NCBI GenBank assembly: GCA_021295735.1
Contig: JAGWBU010000020.1
Location: forward strand, 29,115-63,052
DNA: 33,938 nucleotides
Source of the DNA: Candidatus Poribacteria bacterium
Lineage (GTDB): Bacteria; Poribacteria; WGA-4E; WGA-3G
Direction: 5' to 3'
The position numbers were made by a program, and so were the translations under genes. The notes under the pieces are model-generated. The model was not told where the DNA came from and did not search any database. It worked only from the letters and a program-made list of their open reading frames with translations. This document shows, piece after piece, positions 1 to 6,864 of this stretch (position 1 is the stretch's first letter; each line of letters opens with the position of its first letter).

Positions 1-113
1 AAAAATAAGTGAAACCCAACTCTTTAGGACTCTCAAGACGGTTGAATTGTTGGGTTTCGCTTCGCTCTACCCAACGGACATCTATATTCATTTTAATTAT
101 CAAGTTCACGTTA
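1..113 (-). mobile_element. Miniature element family A, copy 1 (cut by window edge)
   Basis: Read on the minus strand, this stretch begins at the outer end TAACGTGAACTTGATAA (97-113) and runs into a hairpin made of GTTGGGT and AACCCAAC arms. It matches 8144-8260 and 31502-31620 nearly base for base. The other end lies outside the window. The outer end is 48 nt upstream of the PhyH start at 162. No coding sequence is visible in it. Its mobile nature is inferred from copy 3, which is complete and has perfect inverted ends. Confidence 0.75.
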
Positions 114-161
114 ATTATAAATACTTTATCAATAAAAAAGCACATGTTATAGGAGACAAAT

Positions 162-968
162 ATGCTTAACCAAGCCCAAATCGATGCATTTCGTGAGAAG
201 GGCTTTCTCCTCGGAAGTCGTGTTTTAAACGATGAACAAGTTGAGGAATTGCGGTCAGAATTGGCTCGCGTTATTGATGACTACAAAAAGGACGATATTC
301 CACAACCGGTTCATATTGTGAATCTCGGAGGCAGGGAAGAAACACCTGTCTGGCAAATTGTAAATATATGGGAGGCGAGTTCCGCCTATCATAGACTTGT
401 TCACAATCCTATCATCGTCGAAGAAATTGGACAACTCACATCAGCGACAGAGGTGCGCGTCTGGCATGATCAAATCCAATACAAACCGGCACAAGTCGGT
501 GGTGTAAACATGTGGCATCAGGATTCACCTTATTGGCCAATTCTTACGCCAAAGACGAGTCAGGTTACCGGATGGGTCGCGTTAGACGATGTTGATGAAA
601 GCAATGGATGTATGCGAATGGTGCCTGGATCATATCATTGGGGCAATCAGATTCCCTTCCTGCATTCCGTCAAAGACATCCATTCAATGCCAAACCACTT
701 TGAAGATCACGAATTGGAAGTAGAACTTTGTCCTGTACCTAAAGGTTATGTACATTATCATCATTCCTTAACGTGGCACGGATCACATGATAACACAAGT
801 AAACAACCCCGACGCGCAATTGCAGTGCATTATATGACAAGTGAAACGCTTTATGATGAAAGCGGAAACCATGTTATGAAACCCTTTGTCACAGTCAATG
901 ATGGTGAAAAATTAGCTGGCAACCATTTTCCACTTGTGATGGCATCTGGAAGTCCAATCAGTCCATAG
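162..968 (+). CDS. Phytanoyl-CoA dioxygenase (PhyH) family protein
   Basis: Fe(II)/2-oxoglutarate-dependent oxygenase of the PhyH family, 268 aa, cytoplasmic with no signal peptide. The iron ligands are visible as WHQD (H119, D121) and the distal histidine as LTWHGS (H206). The arginine expected to bind 2-oxoglutarate is R217 or R218 in QPRRAIAVHY. The start is ATG with AGGAGA 5 nt upstream. A TPP enzyme gene follows after 22 nt, so the two are probably co-transcribed. The family hydroxylates varied small substrates, and the substrate here cannot be read from sequence. It differs clearly from the other two PhyH proteins in the window (11201-11905 and 19550-20275), so these are not recent duplicates. 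Confidence 0.92.
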   Translation: MLNQAQIDAFREKGFLLGSRVLNDEQVEELRSELARVIDDYKKDDIPQPVHIVNLGGREETPVWQIVNIWEASSAYHRLVHNPIIVEEIGQLTSATEVRVWHDQIQYKPAQVGGVNMWHQDSPYWPILTPKTSQVTGWVALDDVDESNGCMRMVPGSYHWGNQIPFLHSVKDIHSMPNHFEDHELEVELCPVPKGYVHYHHSLTWHGSHDNTSKQPRRAIAVHYMTSETLYDESGNHVMKPFVTVNDGEKLAGNHFPLVMASGSPISP

Positions 969-990
969 TTTGATCTTATAGGAGATTTTT

Positions 991-2625
991 ATGAAAGTTG
1001 TTGATGCGGTTGCAAAAGTCCTAAAGACAGAGGGTGTGGAATACTTATTCGCATATCCCGTTAACCCGATTATAGAGGCAGCCGCGAAATTGGATATCCG
1101 CACCATCATTGTTCGTCAAGAACGCATTGGACTTCACATGGCAGACGCAATGAGTCGAATGACCTCCGGACAACAGATCGGTGTGTTCTGTATGCAAAGC
1201 GGTCCTGGTTCTGAAAATGCATTCGGTGGGGTCGCGCAAGCCTACGGTGATTCTGCCCCTATAGTTGTTTTACCGATGGGATATTCACGACCATTGTCCC
1301 AAATTCAACCTAACTTCAATTCTGCATTAAACTATCGGCACGTTACAAAGTCTTGTGAACAACTCACAGTGCCAGAAGCACTGCCAGAGGTGATGCGGCG
1401 CGCCTTTACACAAGTGCGGAACGGCAGACCGAGACCTGCACTTGTAGAAATTCCCGGTGATTTAATGTCGCAGGAAGTGCCAGAACCGTTTGAACCGACA
1501 CCTGTTCCCACTGTCCGTTATGGTCCCGACAGTGCTGAGATTGAAGCGGTTGCAGATGCCTTGATAAATGCAGAATGCCCTGTTATTTACGCTGGGCAAG
1601 GGGTTCACTACGCGCAAGCATGGGATGCCTTGAAGGAACTCGCTGAACTCCTTTCTGCACCAGTTACAACGAGCTTGGGCGGAAAAAGTGCTTTTCCAGA
1701 AGATCATCCGTTGGCACTGGGTTCCGGTGGACGTTCTATTCCAAAACCGGTGCATCATTTCCTCCAAAAGACAGATCTCCTTTTCGGTATCGGATGCAGT
1801 TTCAGCAGAACAAACTTCGGTGTAACAATACCGGAAGGCAAACGCGTCATTCATGCGACGTTAGATCCAGCAGACATCAATAAAGATGTGCCAGTTGAGG
1901 CAGCACTTGTCGGCGATGCACGCTTGATTTTAGAGGGATTGGTAGAGGCTGTTCGCGATCATTCTGATAACGCATCCGAAAGCCGCACGGCTGCAGTTAC
2001 AGAAGAAATTAGTAATGTCAAAGCCGAATGGTTGGAAGAGTGGATGCCAAAACTCACCTCCGACGAAGTGCCGATGACACCTTATCGCGTAATTTGGGAT
2101 CTGATGCACACCGTTGATGTCAAAAACACAATCATCACGCATGATGCAGGCAGCCCACGCGATCAATTATCCCCGTTTTGGCAATGTGAAAATCCCCTCT
2201 CCTACATCGGTTGGGGCAAAACGACCCAGCTCGGCTACGGTCTCGGTCTGGCAATGGGGGCAAAACTCGCAAAACCGGATGCACTCTGCATCAACGTTTG
2301 GGGAGATGCAGCTATCGGATTTACCGGCATGGATTTTGAAACTGCAGTGCGTGAACGAATTCCGATTTTATCTGTCTTATTTAACAATTTCTCTATGGCA
2401 ATTGAAATACCGATTATGCCTGTATCTACCGAGAAATATCGGTCTACAGACATTTCGGGCAACTACGCAGATATGGCAAAGGCGTTCGGTGGTTACGGCG
2501 AACGCGTTGAAACACCGGACCAAATTATACCCGCTATCCAGCGCGGTATCCAAAAAACACAGGAGGGTATTCCCGCGCTGCTTGAATTTATCACAGCGAA
2601 AGAAATTCAGATTTCTAAGTTCTAA
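991..2625 (+). CDS. Thiamine pyrophosphate-dependent enzyme, acetolactate synthase-like
   Basis: 544 aa with the three-domain layout of the acetolactate synthase/benzoylformate decarboxylase family. The N-terminal pyrimidine-binding domain (about 1-165) carries the activating glutamate E44 in RQERIGLHMADA. A central domain covers about 185-325. The C-terminal TPP domain (about 365-540) has the GDA...NN signature, with GDAAIGF at 438-444 and NN at 465-466, which binds Mg and diphosphate. The SD is AGGAGA. The gene lies 22 nt after a PhyH gene. In peroxisomal phytanic acid alpha-oxidation, a PhyH enzyme and a TPP-dependent 2-hydroxyacyl-CoA lyase act in succession, so the pairing is suggestive. 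Acetolactate synthase or another carboligase activity is equally possible from sequence. Confidence 0.88.
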   Translation: MKVVDAVAKVLKTEGVEYLFAYPVNPIIEAAAKLDIRTIIVRQERIGLHMADAMSRMTSGQQIGVFCMQSGPGSENAFGGVAQAYGDSAPIVVLPMGYSRPLSQIQPNFNSALNYRHVTKSCEQLTVPEALPEVMRRAFTQVRNGRPRPALVEIPGDLMSQEVPEPFEPTPVPTVRYGPDSAEIEAVADALINAECPVIYAGQGVHYAQAWDALKELAELLSAPVTTSLGGKSAFPEDHPLALGSGGRSIPKPVHHFLQKTDLLFGIGCSFSRTNFGVTIPEGKRVIHATLDPADINKDVPVEAALVGDARLILEGLVEAVRDHSDNASESRTAAVTEEISNVKAEWLEEWMPKLTSDEVPMTPYRVIWDLMHTVDVKNTIITHDAGSPRDQLSPFWQCENPLSYIGWGKTTQLGYGLGLAMGAKLAKPDALCINVWGDAAIGFTGMDFETAVRERIPILSVLFNNFSMAIEIPIMPVSTEKYRSTDISGNYADMAKAFGGYGERVETPDQIIPAIQRGIQKTQEGIPALLEFITAKEIQISKF

Positions 2626-2671
2626 CATGTCCGATCAGAGAAACCTCATGGTCGTGACAAAGGAGTTTGAA

Positions 2672-3442
2672 ATGAAACTTATTACTACTGTTCTTCTCAT
2701 TGCCCTAAGTCTTAGTGTCAATGCTTGGGCATTAAACGATGATAAGGCACTCATGATGTATCTTCCTTTTGATGAAGGTACGGGTGAGAAAGCCAAGGAT
2801 GCGAGTGGAAATAACCTTGAAGCTACTTTGAATGGCGCAACCTGGTCGAAGGATGGCAAAATTGGTGCATGCATCCAATTGGCAAATACAGAGCAATTTG
2901 TTGAGGTTGACGCTGTTCCCGAACTTGATATTACTGATGAACTAACGATTCAAGCTTGGTTTTTCCCAGAACAAGACCAAGGTGATTCTAACCTGATGGG
3001 ACGTAGGACAGCAAACAACACTGGCGGATATTGTCTTCAGTGGAGTTCGAATCCTACTGGTGCACCGCAAATTGAAACGTGGATGAACGTGGGAGGCGGG
3101 TGGCAAGGGTCTCGTAATAAACAGACTATCAAACCCGAGTTGAACGAATGGCATCACGTATCTTCTACTTTTGACGGTGATATGATCCGCCAATATATTG
3201 ATGGTGAGTTAGATGTTGAATGGAAACCACCCGGTAATGAGATTTTCAGTGTAGATGTAGTTTTCCGTATCGGCAAATCCCAGACAGGACTCTCAGGTAC
3301 AGTATGTCTTGTTGACGAAGTAGCCATTTATAGCCGCGCCCTCTCCGAAGATGAAATCAATCAGGATATGAACAACGGTGTGTTCTTTGCAGTTGATCCA
3401 GGTGGCAAACTCGCCACAACCTGGGCAAACCTAAAGAAGTAA
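2672..3442 (+). CDS. Secreted LamG (concanavalin-like lectin) domain protein
   Basis: 256 aa. ATG 2672 is chosen because AAAGGAG lies just upstream and the translation then opens with a signal peptide (MKLITTVLLIALSLSVNAWA, cleavage near residue 20); the frame extends upstream without a stop but that part overlaps the TPP gene. A single LamG/laminin-G-like jelly roll fills about 25-225. It shows the usual landmarks: LPFDEGTG, DELTIQAWFFPE, EWHHVSSTFDGD, IDGEL, and VDEVAIYSRALSEDEI. The protein ends GKLATTWANLKK, a tail repeated in the next gene. The domain is a glycan- or protein-binding fold, so a role outside the inner membrane in binding or attachment is inferred. No catalytic motif is seen. 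Confidence 0.88.
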   Translation: MKLITTVLLIALSLSVNAWALNDDKALMMYLPFDEGTGEKAKDASGNNLEATLNGATWSKDGKIGACIQLANTEQFVEVDAVPELDITDELTIQAWFFPEQDQGDSNLMGRRTANNTGGYCLQWSSNPTGAPQIETWMNVGGGWQGSRNKQTIKPELNEWHHVSSTFDGDMIRQYIDGELDVEWKPPGNEIFSVDVVFRIGKSQTGLSGTVCLVDEVAIYSRALSEDEINQDMNNGVFFAVDPGGKLATTWANLKK

Positions 3443-3525
3443 GCCAGACGCATCACTGTTGTTTATAGTGAAACCCATAATAATTATTACGTTTTGATCT
3501 TTGTGTGAATATCAAATACTGTTTA

Positions 3526-3666
3526 ATTTATAGTGAACTTCGAATAAAGATACACATTTTCTGTAGGAGCGATCTCCGAATCGCGACGAACCTCACTGAT
3601 AGTCGGGAATCGGAATTCCCTCCTACGTCTGAAAATGTCCCGTTAATTCTAAAGTTTACTATAAAT
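3526..3666. repeat. Imperfect 140-bp palindrome in the 424-nt gap between LamG genes
   Basis: The left arm begins ATTTATAGTGAACTT and the right arm, read in reverse, begins ATTTATAGTAAACTT. Both continue to ACATTTTC and then GTAGGAG at the inner side. The two halves therefore mirror each other over some 50 nt with small gaps. No protein with homology is evident in 3443-3866. The rest of this gap holds the family C repeat (3666-3750) and a short hairpin GGCGGGT/ACCCGCC near 3764-3784. Confidence 0.6.
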
Positions 3667-3750
3667 GTAAGAGGCGCAATAAATTGCGCGACTACAAACG
3701 CTGCTAACCTAAAGAAAATGTAAAAGTATTTATAGATTTACTATAATATT
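3666..3750 (+). repeat. Dispersed repeat family C, copy 1
   Basis: The core GAGGCGCAATAAATTGCGC starts at 3671 and continues with GACTACAAACGC. It is followed by ATGTAAAAGTATTTATAG and a TTTACTATAATATT end. A close copy is at 11116-11200, a diverged one at 26821-26850, and only the tail portion at 23200-23235. The core contains the palindrome GCGCAATAAATTGCGC. The function is unknown; it looks like an intergenic palindromic repeat. Confidence 0.7.
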
Positions 3751-3866
3751 TTCAATTCTGTTTGTGGCGGGTCCCAACACCCGCCTCTATTATATTTCCA
3801 ATTTGTGCTAACCATCGTAGTTTCCAACCTTCCAAATTTTGAAATACCCTTCAAGGAGGAATCAAC

Positions 3867-4655
3867 ATGAAAACTCAGAAAGTTATCTTCCTAAGCATTT
3901 TCCTAAGCCTACTCCTCTGCCAAGTTGGATTTGCTGCTGGTGGAAAAGGCAACGTGGCACAACTCGGCAAGAAGTTGTATGTCTGGCATCTTGACGAAGG
4001 CAGTGGAAAAGAGACAAAAGATGCGACTGCAGGTTTAGTCGGAAAATTTAACGGTGATGTCAAGTGGACTGACGGTATCCTCGGCAAAGCCGTGCAGATG
4101 GCGGGAAAAGTCGGAGAACCGGATTTCATTGAGGTCGCACATTCTGATGAGGTAGACATAGACCAAGCCATTACGATGATGGCATGGATTTATCCCGACG
4201 AACTTCCGGCAGGTGGGCAGGAGAACAAATTCACGATTTTCTACAAAAACACTTATTATCTGCAAATTGAACCTGGGGCAGGTCAATTCGCTTACTATTT
4301 CTACGATACCGATAACCCCGGTTACCATATTTCTGATGGTAAGGTGAAGGCGAAAGAATGGTCACATGTCGCGCTTGTATGGAACGGAACAGAAGCGCGT
4401 TTCTATATCAATGGCGAGCACGATGGCAAGGTCATTCCACAAAAAGGAACTGGCAGAAGCTCACCTGATAAGGTGTTGCGATTTGGTGGTGAGAGTAACG
4501 CTTGCTGTCCACGTTTCTTTCAAGGTCGCATGGACGAACTGATGTTAGCTAACTATCCACTTTCTGAAGCGGACATCCAGAAAGTCATCAATGATACCCT
4601 TGATGTTTCCGCTCGCGGCAAATTGGCTACAACATGGGCAAATCTGAAAAGGTGA
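3867..4655 (+). CDS. Secreted LamG domain protein
   Basis: 262 aa. AAGGAGG precedes the ATG. The signal peptide is MKTQKVIFLSIFLSLLLCQVGFA, with cleavage near residue 23-24. One LamG domain covers about 35-240, with VWHLDEGSG, DQAITMMAWIYPDE, EWSHVALVWNG, YINGEHDG and RMDELMLANYPLSEADI. The last 11 residues before the terminal base are GKLATTWANLK, identical to the preceding LamG protein although the codons differ. The two domains are otherwise only distantly alike. This is probably an exported binding protein; an enzymatic function is not supported. A pair of cysteines, CC (213-214), could form a disulfide. Confidence 0.88.
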   Translation: MKTQKVIFLSIFLSLLLCQVGFAAGGKGNVAQLGKKLYVWHLDEGSGKETKDATAGLVGKFNGDVKWTDGILGKAVQMAGKVGEPDFIEVAHSDEVDIDQAITMMAWIYPDELPAGGQENKFTIFYKNTYYLQIEPGAGQFAYYFYDTDNPGYHISDGKVKAKEWSHVALVWNGTEARFYINGEHDGKVIPQKGTGRSSPDKVLRFGGESNACCPRFFQGRMDELMLANYPLSEADIQKVINDTLDVSARGKLATTWANLKR

Positions 4656-4683
4656 GATGAACGTCTATTGCTTCCTATTTCAT

Positions 4684-4712
4684 GTAGGGGTGGGTACTTG
4701 TGCCCACCCATT
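4684..4712. repeat. Short intergenic hairpin GGGTGGG/CCCACCC
   Basis: GGGTGGGTAC at 4688-4697 pairs with GTGCCCACCC about 3 nt later, preceded by TGTAGG. It lies in the 144 nt between the LamG gene and the ATPase gene. Similar TGTAGG-plus-hairpin units occur near 3562, 31398 and four times at 33712-33859. It is not followed by a T run, so it is not a good terminator. Confidence 0.5.
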
Positions 4713-4799
4713 TCTGGATCCTCCGAGTTGCGATTCCTTGCAATTGGCAGTAAACAAGCGTATAATTGGTTTAAATCCATCCCCGTAGGAGAACGAATA

Positions 4800-6215
4800 A
4801 TGCGCGAAAATAAAGATACACAATCACTTAACGTCCACATTGCCGTAGAAAATTTTGGACCGATAGAGAAGGCAGAGATAGATTTGCGTCCGCTTACTGT
4901 GTTTGTCGGTGAAAGCAATACTGGTAAGACATATCTCGCGACGCTCGTCTATGTATTATTTAACACCTTTGAGGGGTTTTCCCGAGTGCCTTTGCCACAT
5001 AGTATAATTTCGCTTTTAAAACACTCAAGATTCATATCTCAGAAGGAATTAGATGAAGAGACTCTGGAGACGCTAAAAAAACTAAACATCTGTGGACAAC
5101 CATTCAAGTTTTCAGACTTGCCGCAGTGGTTATGTAAGCATATATTGCGCGGCTTTAACAATTCCGAACACTTTGCAGGCGAACTCAAAAGGTGTTTTGA
5201 TCCGGCCTCTGTCTCAGAGTTGATTCGATTCACTGGTAACAAGGGAAACAAACTGAAGGTTTCACTAAAAGTAAGTGAGAAAAATCAACCTCTTTGGAAC
5301 TTTGGAATGAAAAATTCTGGGTCGGACATCGCTGTAGATGGAAATGTCAATGAGGATATGACTCTTCACATCAAGGATGAAAGGATATCACAAGAAATAT
5401 TGGGACTTGAAGATCTTACGCTACTTTTACAGGCCAACAGAAGCGAAACACCAGATTTCTATTACTTGCCTGCTGCTCGGGGCGGTATCATGGAAACCCG
5501 CGGGATAATTTCCAATTCACTTATAGATATCGCCACTCCTGGTGGATCGGAGCACTTCACTAAAGATTCTACGTTCTCGGGAATGATAGCAGACTTCCTT
5601 AAGCAAATAATAAATTATAAAGAAGTTCGTATGCCTTCAAGGGAAATAGCTGAGATTGCCAATCTTCTTGAAAAAGAGGTACTGCGCGGAGAGGTTGAAG
5701 TCAAGAGTCCAGCTGGAGGATTTCCAGAATTCCTCTACCATCCACGGGGAGCAGAACAAGGGCTACGTATGAGTCAATCATCATCAATGGTATCAGAACT
5801 TGCACCCTTAGTGTTGTTTTTGCGCGGTGTTGTAAAACCGAGAGATACACTCATTATTGAAGAACCAGAAGCTCACCTACATCCCAGGGCGCAAACCAAA
5901 ATTGCCATTACCCTTGCCCGTTTAGTTCGCGCTGGTGTGCGTGTGATTATAACAACCCATAGCGATTGGCTTCTTGAGCAGATTAGTAACTTGGTTCGTG
6001 AAGGAGAAGTGATGAAATTGGGTAAAAGTAAAACCGAACCGACGACTTGGTTGACCACAGAAGAAGTTGGGGCTTGGTTGTTCCACGCTGACAAACCAGT
6101 AGAAGAACTCAAGTTTGATCGTATTGAAGGTTATAACCCGCCAGATTTTTATGACGTTTCTTCAGGGTTGTATAACAGTGCTGTTGAATTCCAACAACAA
6201 CTCCAAGAAGAGTAA
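4800..6215 (+). CDS. AAA-type ATPase, OLD/AAA_15-like, of a two-gene module
   Basis: 471 aa when started at ATG 4800. That start is chosen for its GTAGGAGA site and because family-like sequence begins there; the open frame reaches back to 4668 over a hairpin repeat. Walker A is GESNTGKT at 37-44 after the typical opening VENFGPIEKAEIDLRPLTVFVG. Walker B is LIIEEPEAHLHP around residues 351-361, followed by VIITTHSDWLLEQI with the conserved histidine of SMC/OLD-like ATPases. There is no TOPRIM domain. A small PD-(D/E)XK-like gene, now broken, follows after 61 nt. ATPase-nuclease pairs of this general kind occur among anti-phage systems, but that role here is inference only. Confidence 0.85.
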   Translation: MRENKDTQSLNVHIAVENFGPIEKAEIDLRPLTVFVGESNTGKTYLATLVYVLFNTFEGFSRVPLPHSIISLLKHSRFISQKELDEETLETLKKLNICGQPFKFSDLPQWLCKHILRGFNNSEHFAGELKRCFDPASVSELIRFTGNKGNKLKVSLKVSEKNQPLWNFGMKNSGSDIAVDGNVNEDMTLHIKDERISQEILGLEDLTLLLQANRSETPDFYYLPAARGGIMETRGIISNSLIDIATPGGSEHFTKDSTFSGMIADFLKQIINYKEVRMPSREIAEIANLLEKEVLRGEVEVKSPAGGFPEFLYHPRGAEQGLRMSQSSSMVSELAPLVLFLRGVVKPRDTLIIEEPEAHLHPRAQTKIAITLARLVRAGVRVIITTHSDWLLEQISNLVREGEVMKLGKSKTEPTTWLTTEEVGAWLFHADKPVEELKFDRIEGYNPPDFYDVSSGLYNSAVEFQQQLQEE

Positions 6216-6276
6216 AATAAAATTTCTTAGTTGTGATGTCCTGTTACACAAAAACATTAAAAGCAAAAGGAAGTAA

Positions 6277-6855
6277 TTGGTGCAAGAAAGTGAGATTCTT
6301 AGCCTGATGTGTCAACTGGTAGGTGAAGAAAACCTTATTAGTTCCTGCAGTGGAGGAGGTTGTCGTGTTTACCTGACAGATATACCATCTGAACGTCTAA
6401 TAGTAGATGTAGACAGACTATTTGATGCACAAGGACTTACAAGTAAACGGTGTGACAGGTTTGTTCTCTATTACAAACCTAAAGACGGCATTCTTATTGT
6501 TGTATTATAGTAAAATTCACAATTACCTTTACATTGGCGAGGTTAGGAAACCTCGCCAGCGCATGCGTGTGGGAATTGCTGTAATTGAACTCAAGAGTGG
6601 AGATTTTAAAGCACGGGAAGTTTTCAGCAGTTGCAAGCAAGTGCTGATTTTATCTCTGACTTAGTACCCAAAGAATATGCAACTACTTGTATCCCAATCT
6701 TGTTCCATGGCAAAGGAATTCCTAAAGTGCAAAATACTGATCTCAGACGAGCAGAAGTTCTCTTTCGTGGTGAGAAAACACCTATTCGTCGGAATAAATG
6801 TGGAACACGTGAAAATTTAGCAGATGTTCTACGACAAGCAAAAGTACTGCACTAA
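6277..6855 (+). pseudogene. Disrupted PD-(D/E)XK nuclease-like gene
   Basis: The start is TTG 6277 or GTG 6280 behind AAGGAAG. The first part (to 6504) contains VDVDRLF and KRCDRFVLYYKPKDGILIVV. A 76-bp insertion (6505-6580) then introduces a stop. After it the frame resumes as VIELKSGDFKAREVF from 6581. Near the T run at 6621-6624 one base seems lost, and the rest continues in another frame as QQLQASADFISDLVP to the stop at 6855. Joined, this gives a protein of about 167 aa whose D...ELK spacing fits a PD-(D/E)XK nuclease core. It is probably the lost partner of the ATPase. The nuclease assignment rests on motifs alone; the disruption itself is clear. Confidence 0.65.
6505..6580. mobile_element. 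76-bp palindromic insertion with TGTA target duplication
   Basis: TGTA occurs at 6501-6504 and again at 6580-6583. Removing 76 bp restores an uninterrupted reading (ATT GTT GTA ATT GAA CTC AAG, I-V-V-I-E-L-K). Inside is a hairpin with stem GGCGAGGTT (6536-6544) and AACCTCGCC (6549-6557). The same nine-base stem occurs at 26692-26712. The left flank, read in reverse, resembles the tail of repeat family C (ATGTAAA...TTTTACTATAA). It codes for nothing and was presumably moved by a transposase elsewhere. Confidence 0.7.
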
Positions 6856-6864
6856 TGCAAACCC

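Noticed and set aside
1462..1854. 130-aa antisense frame inside the TPP enzyme gene
   Set aside because: It is fully opposite a well-conserved enzyme, without SD or recognisable motifs.
2114..2671. Extended N-terminus of the first LamG gene
   Set aside because: It overlaps the TPP enzyme in another frame; the SD and signal peptide mark ATG 2672 as the start.
3505..3723. 72-aa reading frame in the gap between the LamG genes
   Set aside because: It runs through the palindrome and family C repeat and has no SD or recognisable domain.
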